Origin: Zeus faber | Lineage: Eukaryota; Chordata; Actinopteri; Zeiformes; Zeidae | Assembly (NCBI GenBank): GCA_960531495.1 | Contig: OY482849.1 | Span: forward strand, 1,931,479 to 1,995,478 | Length of the DNA: 64,000 nt | Direction: 5' to 3' | In this document: piece by piece, positions 47,779-59,190 of the stretch | Position numbering within the stretch: position 1 is the first letter of the stretch | Layout of the letters: every line of letters begins with the position of its first letter | Position numbers and translations under genes: made by a program | Notes under the pieces: model-generated | Told to the model about the DNA's origin: nothing | The model's database searches: none | The model's input: only the letters and a program-made list of their open reading frames with translations

Positions 47779-48007
47779 TGTCTCCCCCGACAGAACCAGT
47801 AACGCAAGGTGAGACCCCGGAGACCAGGCTATCCGGTGTTCATCAAGATCCTAAAAACAAGTGGTGTTCTACACCCCGGTGGGAAGGGCCATACCAGGTC
47901 CTGCTGTCCACCCCCACTGCAATCCACATTACTGAGAGAAAAACCTGGGTCCACCTCACACACTGCAAAAAGACCTGCATCACGCCAACGGATTCCGATA
48001 AGTAGAC
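47779..48007 (+). pseudogene. ERV integrase C-terminal (GPY-type) domain
   Basis: Frames from 47780 read [16 protein letters not shown] and then (with a shift) [17 protein letters not shown] and [12 protein letters not shown], the GPY/F module at the end of gammaretrovirus-type integrases. It ends at TAG 48003-48005, six bases before the env ATG. Confidence 0.85.
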
Positions 48008-48010
48008 ACC

Positions 48011-48115
48011 ATGGCTCAAAATCCGTGGCACCCTTTTAGAAGGATGGGATGTGGGCTTAGGGGAACCATCTGTATATTAACGTCAATATCACTACTGATA
48101 GTGGCACCCATATAA
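48011..48115 (+). pseudogene. ERV env N-terminal fragment
   Basis: Starts MAQNPWHPFRRMGCGL and has a hydrophobic run ICILTSISLLIVAPI fitting a signal peptide. It stops at TAA after 34 codons. The region 48116-48575 between this and the long env frame contains surface-subunit sequence split over frames (for example YPIPDNFKVYLCPLTPQWN near 48419-48475). Confidence 0.7.
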
Positions 48116-48575
48116 TGGTATGAGATACAGGAGTCTAGGGGACCACCCACTAATGCAAGCACCACCGCAGCATCAGAGGCGTCTGTCGATAGGACCGAGT
48201 ACTATTGAGTAAAGAGAACTGCACACCCCCAATCTGATAAAAACGTACACAGACCCAAAAGAGTTGTTAGCCCGTATCTAAGGATTTCAAACCCTGTGAT
48301 TGTTTTGGCCTTTGCGGAAGGACATACAGCTAGTGTCCAATTTGACCTATGTTCGATAATTCACGGTGGGAACCAACAGTCGGGACATGTGTGGAGCGCG
48401 AAGTATGTTTGCGAGGTACCCCATTCCTGACAATTTCAAGGTATACCTATGTCCACTAACCCCTCAATGGAACCTTAATTCGGACTACGTGGCCTGTGCC
48501 AAAGCCAGAGTTATCTTAGGGACGGTACCATTCCCCTTAAATGCGTATAATGATCCACAAAGCTTTTAGTGCATA

Positions 48576-49571
48576 TTGCAATTATATGCCTCTACCACCA
48601 TCCCTGAAAATTGTGATAAAGTGGCTCACCTGTTTCCCCCCGTGTCCCCTAAGGTTAGACCCCCATGGTTCACACCGTATGATGGTAACTTTACCTGTCT
48701 GCAGAAAGGAGGATCAGGACCGGACGTGGGAACACTGACGTCCTGCAACACAACCTTAAAAGTATCTGCTGGTGATGAAGGGGTGATCAATACTTGGGTG
48801 GGAAACCAGGCCACACCAAGAGCAGACATCTGGTGGTTCTGCGGAGGGAAGACCCTCCACCCACTACTACCCACAGGTTGGCGTGGGACCTGTGCTCCAG
48901 TACAGCTGGTAATGCCCTTTTATGCCCTACCAGTAAATGGCAGTAGTAACCACCCCCTGCCAACTACAATCGATCTCAAACGATACAGGAGAAGTTCCCC
49001 TGGAGGAACGTTTGATAATCGTGTGGATATTGACGCTACCGGAGTACCACGAGGGGTCCCCGCAGAGTTCAAAGCTCGTGATCAGATAGCGGCAGGACTG
49101 GAATCTGTGCTTTTCTGGTGGGCAACAATTAATAAAAATGTTGATTGGATAAATTACATATACTACAACAAACAAAGATTCATTAACTATACTCGGAATG
49201 GGATAAAGGGCCTAGCAGAGCAATTGGATAAAACTAGTTTGATGACGTGGCAAAATCGAATGGCATTGGATATATTGCTGGCTAAAGAGGGTGGCGTTTG
49301 TAAGATGTTTGGCGACATATGTTGTACTTTCATCCTAAACAACACCGCTCCTGATGGCAGCGTGACCAAAGCATTGGTCGGACTCGCAACGTTGTCTGAG
49401 GAGATGAGGGAAAACGCAGGGATAGATAATCCATTCACCAAATGGCTGGAGAGCATGTTTGGTAAATGGAGTGGCATGTCACAATCAATCCTAATATCAT
49501 TAGCAGTAATGATTGCAATTATAGCTATGTGTGGTTGCTGTTGTATTCCATGCATGAGAGGGTTGTCTTAA
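48576..49571 (+). pseudogene. ERV env, 331-codon open frame (SU end and TM subunit)
   Basis: Long open stretch carrying the end of SU, a dibasic stretch RYRR (residues 136-139) that could be a furin-type cleavage site, and the transmembrane subunit. This has KGLAEQLDKTSLMTW, the immunosuppressive-domain-like region ending in CX6CC (C242, C249, C250), and a hydrophobic membrane span (about 304-319) followed by a cysteine cluster. CX6CC marks a gamma-type envelope. It stops at TAA 49569-49571. The first half of SU is in other frames upstream, so no complete env is encoded. Confidence 0.88.
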
Positions 49572-49784
49572 AGACTCATAGAGAACGCCATGACTAAAAC
49601 TATGCTGTACACACAAGTTCCTAATGATGACAACAATGACAGTACAAATGCAAATTATGAATTTCTGATCAAACCCGATCAGGAGGATTTTAATGATCCA
49701 ACCCCTGTTAAGGATATACTCAAGATTGCAGGTTCAGATGTCGATCTCAACATCGCTGGACTCTATAAAGACACTGGAGTCTGA
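49572..49784 (+). pseudogene. ERV env cytoplasmic-tail-like frame after a stop
   Basis: In the same frame as the env block, after the single TAA, an open stretch continues to 49784 and includes MTKTMLYTQVPNDDN and VKDILKIAGSDVDLN. It is acidic and hydrophilic with no membrane span, as a cytoplasmic tail would be. It may alternatively be a separate small ORF. I infer one nonsense change. Confidence 0.5.
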
Positions 49785-49971
49785 TGGCCAGAAAAAAAAG
49801 TTGACACAAACCAAACCAACAGAAGTTCTTACAATGACGCAAAAGTCTAATTAGATAACAAGTTTTAAGCATTATGAGGAGTTTATAGAAAATCTCCAAA
49901 GGAAGTTATAAGTCTCTGATGGCATAATGCATGCAGCCAATTGAGAGTGTTTATCTCAACTATGAACATAC

Positions 49972-50289
49972 ATGTTATCCGGGAAGAAGGTTGATGTTTT
50001 ATATTTTGTTTATCGCGCTAGGGAAAAGTCTTACCTAGGCAGGGAAAGGTCCAGCTGTAGGATCCGATGGGACGACCAGTCTGTGTTGGACACCTTTAGA
50101 TTTTTTATTTTGTACCTTCTTCCCTCTTATTACACAGAGATTAAGAATTTTATTATTAATGTTCTAAAAGAGTTGTTTCAATTTTACATTGACTGGTTTT
50201 TGAATACCCCATTAGGATATGGAGTATCAGTGGGTGGTCGCCTAGGCAGGGGGACTGTGAGAGAGTTTCCCTGTCTGAATGGATATTGA
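49972..50289 (+). other. Unassigned ORF between env and 3' LTR (105 codons)
   Basis: Starts MLSGKKVDVLYFVYRA and has an aromatic/hydrophobic middle (FRFFILYLLPSYYTEI). No family recognised. It lies in the 600-base spacer before the polypurine tract, where complex retroviruses keep accessory genes, but simple chance in AT-rich DNA is equally possible. Confidence 0.3.
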
Positions 50290-50382
50290 GTTTAGGAAAC
50301 CATATCATTGTACTGCCCGACGAGGTTTTTGCTCTCACACTCCATATAAAATATAAAATGTTATGCTTGGAATAAGCATAAA

Positions 50383-50392
50383 CAGGGGGGAA
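50383..50392 (+). other. ERV polypurine tract
   Basis: AGGGGGGAA immediately before the 3' LTR start TGTTATAAG fits the plus-strand primer site. Confidence 0.8.
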
Positions 50393-50895
50393 TGTTATAA
50401 GAATTTTATATGTCTATGTTTTGCTGTACTTTTCACATTAACTTTTGTACAAGGTATGTGTACTTTGCTTTTCTTCTAAAGGCTAAATAGAGTTCATGTC
50501 TTAAAAAAAGACATGAACTAGGCACTTTCCGTGCCTTAACGTAAAGAGGAGAAAGGCAACATGTCTTGACCATCAGATAAGGGAACTTCAACAGATTACC
50601 TTTCTTAACGAAACTGCCCCATCAGCAGAACCCATGCAGAGACGTCGCGACATCTGCTGACCGACATCTCAACCACTCATCAGCTCCGCCACTCCAAGAA
50701 AACTGTATAAAAAAGTCAGCTCTCCAGTGAGAACTGAGCATTTCCTCTGTGGCACTCTGTTGTGTTGTTACACTGAAACTGCTCCTCTTGTACAAGATAA
50801 AATACTTTATTAACCTAAAGTATTTGTCTCTGATTTCCTCTGTAATGATTAGTCCGTCCACGAACAAAGTTCATTCAAACAATTTAACTTTAACA
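50393..50895 (+). repeat. ERV 3' LTR
   Basis: Same ends as the 5' LTR. It is about 27 bases longer because of an extra segment near 50640-50690. TATA-like TGTATAAAAAAG at about 50704. Confidence 0.92.
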
Positions 50896-51705
50896 GTGTT
50901 CATGAGATTAAATCTAGGTTGTTTGTTTGATTGTAAGTTCCATTGTAATAGACATAGCACGAGTGTCTGATATAGCTCACTTGCCTGGAAAGCTCAAATG
51001 AGCGTTAATCTAAAGTATAAATAATTAATCTCTGATAATGTTCCCTTGTGCTCTGTTCTCAAATAATGATGATGATAATGATTTATTAGTATAGGAATTG
51101 GTTCTATGGACCACATTAAAACTCAGGCGGTATAGTGTTGGTCATTTTAATGCTGAAAATGGGTGCAATGCTATAAAGTTCCCAAGTATAACAAATACTG
51201 ACTATCTGAATACCTTGACTATCAGTTCATTAGGTGGAAGAAATTCAATTATTTAACATAAAGGCAAATATCCATGATGTTTAATGCAAGCATTTAATGC
51301 AACCTTCTTGGATAGTTATTTTCTGTCTGCTATACAGAAGAGCTCCATATTTATACTCATGCCTGTGTGTGTGTGCGTGTATCTTTCCCTCCAGCTTACA
51401 AACAAGGTTAGCATGTTGTGTCAGGACTTGCTGATGCCCTTGACGCTGGCTCTGTGCCCTGCAGGCCCTGAGGGCGGGGACCCAGGACCCTCATTGGCCC
51501 ACAGTATTAGCCCAGGGTGGGTGAGCATTGGATGGGGACATGGGTCACGATGCATGACCCTCCCCTTGGCCTGGATTCTGTTCCCTTTCTCCAGATATAG
51601 CTTCTTTTTTTTTGATTTGTGTGCATGAATTGTGATTGGAACTTACCTTTTGGAACATGCTTAACAGTCTGAAGAAGTCTGGTGTGTAAATGAAGGGGTA
51701 CGTAC
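50896..51705. other. pik3c2b intron 4 (5' end), nothing recognised
   Basis: AT-rich intron sequence between the provirus and exon 4; a short GTGTGTGTGTGCGTG at 51365-51379. Confidence 0.5.
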
Positions 51706-51826
51706 TTGTTAGGATACTCTGCCTGCCCACACACTTTGAGCAGATAGTCCTCCATGTTGATGTGGTCCAGATCGTCTTGCGCGTAGCAGAGGGTCTGGTA
51801 GATCAACAGGTCCACAGTAGAGGAAC
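51706..51826 (-). CDS. pik3c2b: pik3c2b exon 4 (residues 371-410; Ras-binding domain)
   Basis: Encodes STVDLLIYQTLCYAQDDLDH and then the LLKVCGQAEYPN segment, typical of class II PI3K Ras-binding domains. Acceptor CTGCCAG at 51827, donor GTACGT at 51705. It is followed by the 18.9 kb intron 4, which contains LINEs and a complete-length endogenous retrovirus, so correct splicing must bridge that distance. Confidence 0.95.
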
Positions 51827-53257
51827 CTGGCAGGAGACAATCCATCAATCATTCATGAAATGAAAAGTTAACCTTTGCATATTATGCCAAATAATTCATA
51901 ATTTACATATATACATACAAAGAGCAGGAAAAGTTTCCTCATAGTGTGACTTTTTCATTTAGTGGGCCGAAGCGAATAACAGCCTGTTTACCGACTGAAC
52001 TGGATCTAATCTATCTACCTGAACAGCTATCAATTTTAGGAAGAGAGAGATGGAGGAATAGAACTACAGTGCTATTAATTACCAGAAAGCTAGGTTGTGT
52101 CTTTCACATAGCGTGCTTGTCTAACAGGAGCAAGTTATTCGATTAATTGCCAGTGTGTTGATAGTAATACTGATAGTGCAAGAACAAATTTCAAGAACAT
52201 GAGTGCTTTCATATTGGCTTGGGACTACAAACATTGATGACAATTACAACAAACCACACATTATGTAATAAAAAATGCATTGGTCTGATGGAGGGATGGA
52301 GACAAACACAAACTATGGTTGTGATGGTGTGAAGTTTTTCTTACCACAGTTAAAAGGTAAGTATCACTGCGGTATTAGGGTTAACCGACGGGGGGGTGTT
52401 TGCTTCTTTTTTGTTTTGTCAGTCAGTGTGCATTACAATAACAGGATAAAACAGATAGAAGCTTACACAAATGCACAAGGATAACATTTCAATGAGGAAT
52501 TATAAATAAGGGAAATCATAAATATATTTTTATATATATGTGAATCGTCACGACACGAACAAGGCTCTTCATGTGCCCCAATCATGGAGAGCCGTGCCCA
52601 GTTTCTTAACTTAAAACAACTAAACAAAACAACTAAAAACAAACACCTAAAAACAAACAACTAAAAACACTGTGTTATTATTTGGAGGAACGGCGACAGG
52701 GCATTGAGCCATTCCTCCGTGCGCACTGCGCATTGAACCGTGTGCTCCGTTCGCATCGAACAGCCAAATTTGATTTGACTGACAAAATTCTGAGTCGGGT
52801 AGAGCCCAAGAAATAATTTAAAAATCAGCAGACACACACAAAATAAATCCCAAATAAGTTTAATGGACTGTCCCTCCCCCTCGCGAGGAGCTCACAGAGC
52901 TGAAGTGACGAGGGGAGCAACTGAAAAGGTAATGAGCTCAACCATGTGGTGATGTCACGTGACGGCGGTATTGCAGTTATCAGCACACACACGCACTTTT
53001 TTTTTTTTACTGCCCATAAGTATCAGCCACAACAGAGTACCAAACCAATCCAAAACCGTACATACGTACATACATACATACATATGTTATTTGTTACAGC
53101 AGGAAGGCACGGCAGGAAGGCACGGAAAACTTACGTTTTGGATTCGTAGAAGAAATGAAATGAAATGCTTGTATGCATCTCATTTAGATGAATGGACAGT
53201 TAAGGTAGCTCAGAATTATTTTTGTTTTAATCGTGGGTGGATGGGGTTGTATCTTAC
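51827..53257. other. pik3c2b intron 3, nothing recognised
   Basis: AT-rich, with an AAACAAACAAC-type run (52620-52660) and a TACA microsatellite (about 53060-53086). No gene or clear transposon. Confidence 0.5.
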
Positions 53258-53418
53258 CATCACAGGTGAAGGTGAGTGGCTCCCGGAAGTGTTGGCTTAT
53301 GATTGTGACCTTCATGCTGACGCCCAGGCTCTGCTGCAGCTCCTCGTGGGCCACCGAGGGAGACCAGACAAAGCCGGTGTTCTTCGAAGACTCGCTGCAG
53401 GGGTAGGACGACCGTAGG
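53258..53418 (-). CDS. pik3c2b: pik3c2b exon 3 (residues 317-370; start of Ras-binding domain)
   Basis: Encodes LRSSYPCSESSKNTGFVW and then MKVTIISQHFREPLTFTCD, the first strands of the PI3K Ras-binding domain. Acceptor TGTGTAG precedes 53418; donor is GTAAGA at 53257. Incoming phase two, outgoing phase one. The stretch after LRSS differs from the mammalian sequence I remember and is the least conserved part of this exon. Confidence 0.93.
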
Positions 53419-53564
53419 CTACACACAAAATGTTACCGAGGGAAGAGGTGTGGCATTAGCACAAGAAGTCCCAACTGACACAATGTGCATTACTGCAAGT
53501 TTTTTGTGTTCATGCGAGTTTTAAGATTTCAGGACGGACTGAAACAGACTTATCTCACACTCAC

Positions 53565-53665
53565 ACGTCCAGCATGTGACAAAAGGCGGCCACTTCCTCG
53601 TCCCTCTCCTCTGACACCTGGAAGAGCTCGTAGCTATAGCCATTCAATCTGGAGCCCAAGGACAC
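53565..53665 (-). CDS. pik3c2b: pik3c2b exon 2 (residues 284-317)
   Basis: Encodes LNGYSYELFQVSEERDEE followed by VAAFCHMLD, a strongly conserved acidic linker before the Ras-binding domain. Acceptor is GAAAG at 53666 and donor is a strong GTGAGT at 53564. A GT three bases earlier would give phase 0 but breaks the frame with exon 3, so the downstream GTGAGT is chosen. It ends with two bases of a Val codon completed by exon 3. Confidence 0.93.
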
Positions 53666-53977
53666 CTTTCAGTTAGAAACAAGAAATCATTGGTTATTCA
53701 GTTACATTGTCAAATGTGGTGATTTTCAAAACGTTGCATTCGTTTGATTCTAATTATGAATTTGCCTTCTCGTGAGTAGGCCTAGATTGTAGCAGCTGGG
53801 TTTCAAAAGTGGTCTTTGATGATGAACAGATATTTGCTTTGCCAACTTTCTTTTTTCTACTGAAAATGCAGTTTTACAGGTGAAAGTGAGAAGTAAATAA
53901 AAATCAAAATTTGTTCCACTTTTAACAAAAAACAAAATCACATGAAAAATTACTGTACAAAATTAATGCACTCTTAC
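53666..53977. other. pik3c2b intron 1, nothing recognised
   Basis: Short intron between exons 1 and 2. Confidence 0.7.
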
Positions 53978-54832
53978 TGGGTCCGCAGACACCCAGCGCT
54001 GGTTCTTTCTGCTTTTGGGAACATGTACATAGGTCCATGGCGGCACCTGAGGAGGAAGGGTCTTACTCCGTGCAACAGACTTCCCCGAGTGGTCCCCATT
54101 GACCCTCCTGCCCCGTGAGAGCAGGATCCGGTCCTCATTGAGCTTAGACAGCGAGTCATTGAGTGTTTCGTAGTTTAACTCCCCAGAGGTCTCCATGGGC
54201 TGATCCACCTCCGGGGTGAAGAGGTTGACGTCCCAGGACACAGCCGGGACGTGGGGCAGGAGGAATGGGTTCTCTGAGCTAGATGCTGGAGGGAAGGGGT
54301 TCCGCGGTGGAATGGCTGGGGGTGGGTCTGGAGGCGGGGTGCCTTTGCGGTCAGGGCCTGGCGATGTTCCATAGGAGTCCCTGTAACCAGAACCAGAGCG
54401 ACCCTCGCCCTTGTGCAGTCCCTGACTTTCCAAAATGTACAGCGGATCCTTGAAGAGAGACCCCTGGGGAGGGGTAGACCTGGCTGGCATGGGCCGTGGC
54501 GACTGAGACCCTGTTGGCTGGTTCAGGGATGAGTCAGCTTCAGAGAGACCCCTCAAGAGACTCCCCCCTGGGGGGCTCGTGATGGGGCGGCCGGGCACAG
54601 GCCGGCGGCCCTCTCCGGAGGTGTTTGTTGAGGGTTTAAGGATGCTCTTGGAACCACCTTGGATACAGGCTTGGGTGCCGCCTTTGTCCTGTTTGAGACG
54701 AGAGAGGGCATCGTATTCCATCTGCAGGGCTTCGGCCAGGACCAGTTCCTTCTGGCTGATGCCCAGTGCTTCCAGACAGCCCCATCCTGCTTCACCACTC
54801 TCCTTCTGGGTCTGTGCCCCTGACATCACTTC
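53978..54832 (-). CDS. pik3c2b: pik3c2b exon 1 (first coding exon, residues 1-283)
   Basis: The acceptor is a pyrimidine tract ending CCAAG at 54833. Six untranslated bases follow, then ATG at 54826 with G at -3. An upstream in-frame GTG at 54829 is not needed as a start. The exon encodes MSGAQTQKES and the beta-type motif GISQKELVLAEALQMEYDAL (residues 22-41). A proline-rich stretch follows (about 163-191) with PAIPPR (class II SH3-ligand shape) and two NPF motifs at 176-178 and 186-188. Donor GTAAGA is at 53977, phase 0. In mammals this N-terminal region binds clathrin and intersectin. NPF motifs are EH-domain ligands by established knowledge; their use here is inference. Confidence 0.95.
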
Positions 54833-55429
<597 letters not shown>

Positions 55430-55970
55430 TAATAGTGAAGTAATGTAAATTGGGCTCAATAAACCACGGGTGGCAGTAGAGAAAAAGTAGCGTGTGAAGA
55501 AAGAAGTAGTACATGAAGAAGATGCTAAACAGCGGGCAAACATGGCTGCATGCACAGCATCTGCAGCTGTTCATATGACAAAAGCGCGGAAAAGGAGAAA
55601 AGGAGCTGATCTGTCAGCCTGTTCCATGCAGAGACAGGAGAGGTGGGGTTGATGTTATGTCTTGCTCAGCATTTTGTTACAGAGGAACTTACTGAACTAT
55701 TCTGTACATTCAAGAATGTAGTCACAATGTGTAATTATTGTCCCGCACTGAAAGACTAAAAAAAGAAACTGCAGATCAATACCAATAAAAATATTACCTT
55801 TTATTTGTAAACAAACCTTTACAACAACCCTGTTAATTTACAATAAAATCCCCAAACCTGGGTGAGCTGTTTGCGTATACTATTTTGTTTCTGCGTCAAA
55901 AAGTAATTGGTAGACTTTGAATTTCACATTTGCCTTGTGCTGCAGATCAATTTTCTCCAACAAAAAAGAA
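55430..55970. repeat. Dispersed repeat, copy B (paired with 31141-31551)
   Basis: Same block order as copy A, with an extra internal segment at about 55540-55740. The shared stretch CTGCGTCAAAAAGTAATTGG is near 55890. Class unknown. Confidence 0.75.
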
Positions 55971-56099
55971 ATAAAACAGCAACATGCTGTCAGCAAGATC
56001 TAAAGTATGGGCTTTGACCGCCCTGACACACCTGATATACCTTGGACCTCAAGGGATAAGCGACCGCTAAGGAAGGATGATATGGTACAACCAAAAGGG

Positions 56100-57930
56100 C
56101 TGAGGGGCAAAAGCTAAGGCATCATCTCTGGAGAGAGCCAAGACAGGACTGCAGAAAGGACAAAGAGGTAGTTCCTGTGAAAGACGGCACACCAGAATCA
56201 GCACCCAGCACAGTTGCGGATAAACCCAAGACGAAAGAGATAAGCAAGATAAGGCCTAAGACCAGGGCCCAGACAAGGGAAGAAAGAGAGAAAAAAGAAG
56301 AAAGCATCTGCTGGGACCAGCTGAGGTGAACGAGATCGGCTACCACTGAAGTTGACACGAGAACCAGACGCAGTGAAGAGAAACACACCAGGATGGATGA
56401 AAGGATTAGAGGACATTTCCTCGGCGGGATCTCTACTCTGAATAAAGGTGGAGGAGGGAAGTTGCGAAGGCCTCGCAGCCCTATGTGAAGAACTGCAGGA
56501 GGAAATGGCCAGGGTTCTGGAGCGGGAGCTAACGGATCAGCTGATGGACTTGCCCATACTTGGGGAGGTAGAAGAAGAGGATAACTGAAATGAATCAATA
56601 AATAAAGATGTCTTAAAATAATAATAATCCTTAACAATAATGAAATGATTTAAGTACTTACAATGATGTAACAAATAAGATAACAAATTGCTTATGGATT
56701 ACCTTATTTCAGTCTATAATCTACAAGTAATATTGAAAGATAATTACCCGATGGTAATGATGTACCCATGTTAAGCAAATGGTTTAATGTGAGAAAGAAA
56801 TGTTGTGATTAATGTAATGATGATGTGTAAGAATTAGGGAAAGAAAATTGTAAGATAAAGAAAATATGTATATATACACTGGGGAAGTCCGAAAAAATGC
56901 GTTAATTTATTTACAGTAAAATACAATTTTACATGTAATGTGGGGCTCTATGTGGGCTGACCTGGAACGGCTATTTTAGGGGAAAACCTAAATCGTCTGA
57001 GAAATCAAGGGGAAATGAATCATGTGGAAAAAACACTTTAACACATTATATTTGCAGCCATACAGAAAAAATAACGTCAACAAGTAACTTCAACAGGGCA
57101 GCTATTTTCCCAAAGAAGCAGGAATCATGTGTTTGTAAATGAGAGAAGTTGGCAGAAGTTATAAAAACAGAAGACGAGCAGAATACATTGGGATTCTTTG
57201 CTCCGGAGAAGACACGACAGAACCGAAAGAGGATTACAACGCTGGACCAAGAAGCAACTTGGAATCTGGGACATTGTCACGCCAACCCTTCTCTGGATTA
57301 TTCGGACACCTGAATCCCCCCAGCGAGCAACCGTTGTTCCACTGTAGTGAGGCCTGGGCTCCTTGTACTAGGACGTGGGCTGTTCTGGAGGACATCGCTA
57401 CTACCATCAGGAACCAGGAACCATCTGATCAACCATGGAGGTTCCTGATCAGATCCTTTGACTGGCTCCCAAATTGAAATGAGGCCAAATTAGAATAGGG
57501 TAGGGAAAGCAATACGGTATGTTTTTATTATTTTATTTTTACTCATTTTGATCAGATTGATTGTTTAATTATATCTACACCAATAATTACGATTTGTCTG
57601 TACCATGTAATTACCCCTTTGCACTGCTACAATAAATACTTTACCTGCAATTAAAGTATCAGTTTTAGTTATTATTTTAGTTTAGAGAAACAAGTCACCT
57701 TAGCCTGAGTACCCTTCTTGTAGATGGTAAAAAGTTAGGAAGAGCGTATTATAGGATCTAAATGGTTGGCCTAGCCCCAAATCCGAAACATCTCCTTCGG
57801 ACATAAGTATATTTGTCCTTAAATTAACACCCAGCAACCACACCAACTGAATTAGAATAGAGCTGTCGTTAACTGGAGTGGCCTTTTGAGTTATATCCTT
57901 TAGTTTGTAGGGTTACTGAGGGGGTATAAT
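56100..57930 (+). other. Unidentified element with coding-like tail and LTR-like signals
   Basis: A purine-rich stretch has one frame ending ALCEELQEEMARVLERELTD and then acidic residues, stopping at TGA near 56586. After an AT-rich spacer there is TATAAAA at 57160, a well-defined transcription-unit-like stretch, and AATAAA at 57631. This order (coding end, promoter, polyadenylation signal) would suit an LTR with a long R region. No partner LTR, primer site or polypurine tract was found, so this stays a guess. Confidence 0.3.
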
Positions 57931-58335
57931 TCAGGGCTGAAACAGGGGAGGCTTCAGGAAGGAGACAGCAGCTGGGAGAGTCTATTCGCTACCTAGTCTT
58001 AGCAATCTTTAGAATCCTGTACAGTTGTAAAACCTGGCATGCTAGAGATCTAACCCATTAGATGGAGGACTAGTCCGGAGCACTGCACTGTCGCACAGGA
58101 CCCCCTGCGCTATGGCACCCACCCCCCGTGACGTCATATGTGCGTGAAGCAAGTATGAACCTAGCTTAATTGTGGTAACAGCAGCATGTCTTTATATCAC
58201 CATAATTTAAGACAGTAAGTAATACAGTTTCAAAATGTATCTTTCGACTAAACATGGGAAAGCACTTTCTTCAATTTCGATAAAGAACACCAAGTTTCAG
58301 CCGTAGCTTTTCTACCAGTTTATCAGTATGAACTT
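57931..58335. other. No feature recognised
   Basis: Mixed sequence; no gene or repeat assigned. Confidence 0.4.
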
Positions 58336-58339
58336 TAAA

Positions 58340-58870
58340 AGTCAGTATTTATCAATCCATATGCCTAAATATTTATAGTGTGGGACTCTTTCAATAGCTG
58401 TACAGAGTAAAGTACGAATCTGAAGTTTGCTAAAAATCAATTTCTTTAGCTCTTCTGAATAGCATATATTTTGTTTTTTCAGCATATAACGCAAGTTTGA
58501 GATCAATACTGTGAGTGCCTCTTTGAGAACATTAACATAAAATTGTAGATTGTTAGTAGCCAATTGTATGGAGTCAGCCCAACAAAATAAGATAGTGTCA
58601 TCTGCGTACAGATGTAAAGTACAGGTATTCAAGATCGGACAATATCATTGATATAAATTGTGAAAAGAACCAGTCCTAAAATTTAACCCTGAGGAACATT
58701 ATGCGTTTCCAAGCACTGCTGTCTATCAGAGTGGTAGTTTTGGAACCATCTATAAGCATTAGGGTCACAGCCAATGCTTACAGTAGCAGTCAAAGAGCAG
58801 AGGCTTTTGATAGGTCAGTGAATAGAGCAGCACAATACTGATTTTTATCCACCGCTGTCACAATATCATT
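58340..58870 (-). pseudogene. Non-LTR reverse transcriptase fragment
   Basis: The minus strand reads, with breaks, a DLSKA-type piece near 58810, NYHSDRQQCLE near 58720, VPQG-ILGLVLFTIYIND near 58670, TCTLHLYADDTILFCWADSI (58630-58570, the catalytic YADD) and IERVPHYKYLGIWID at 58390-58350. It is a LINE pol remnant of a family different from the L1 copies; clade not assigned. Confidence 0.8.
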
Positions 58871-58916
58871 TTAAATTGAAGACGTTGCAGAGATAGTACG
58901 ATGGTTAGTCAGGGTG

Positions 58917-59190
58917 TCACGATTCTGATTCATAAATCAATCTAAATGCGCGTTCGATTTTGAACATCTAAATCACAAGCACGTTCGTGATTCTCCCCAT
59001 ATTTTTTTGGGTAACATTGTCCGACATGGTCGCCATATTGGAGCGGTCAAGATCCACGGTAAACACATGCAGTGTGCGCTGTGGGATGTGGGTAACCTCC
59101 GCAGAGTTGACTGCGGCTCCCGGCTCTGAACCGACTTGGAGTCGCTGCATGCCTCAACGCACACTGCACCCGTCCACCTGGCACTAGGGC
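58917..59190. repeat. Dispersed hAT-like repeat, copy 2
   Basis: Partner of 29625-29790, with shared blocks TCGATTTTGAACATCTAAA-like, GAGTTGACTGCGGCTC and GTCGCTGCATGCCTCAACG. It opens with GGTGTCACGATTCTGATTC, a form I associate with fish non-autonomous hAT elements. Confidence 0.5.

Larger units (their letters stand above)
41384..50895 (+). mobile_element. Endogenous retrovirus with two LTRs (gamma-type env)
   Basis: A 9.5 kb provirus in intron 4, antisense to pik3c2b: 5' LTR, primer-binding site, gag, protease, RNase H, integrase, env, polypurine tract, 3' LTR. RT is missing, the integrase region is split by a hAT transposon, and gag and the 5' half of env are broken, so it is defective. 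The env transmembrane part has a CX6CC motif, and gag shows a PPPY late motif and one CCHC zinc knuckle. This points to a gamma- or epsilon-like fish retrovirus. No clear target duplication is visible at the outer ends (TTGTC before, GTGTT after). Confidence 0.93.

Noticed and set aside
54824..54829. Start of pik3c2b at GTG 54829
   Set aside because: An ATG lies directly downstream at 54826 with G at -3, and vertebrate nuclear genes very rarely start at GTG.
56122..56637. 171-codon minus-strand frame
   Set aside because: Leucine/serine-rich shadow of a purine-rich plus-strand sequence; no recognised domain.
57139..57477. 112-codon plus-strand frame as a gene
   Set aside because: It lies in the possible LTR region, has no recognisable domain and starts from a weak context; kept only as part of the unidentified element.
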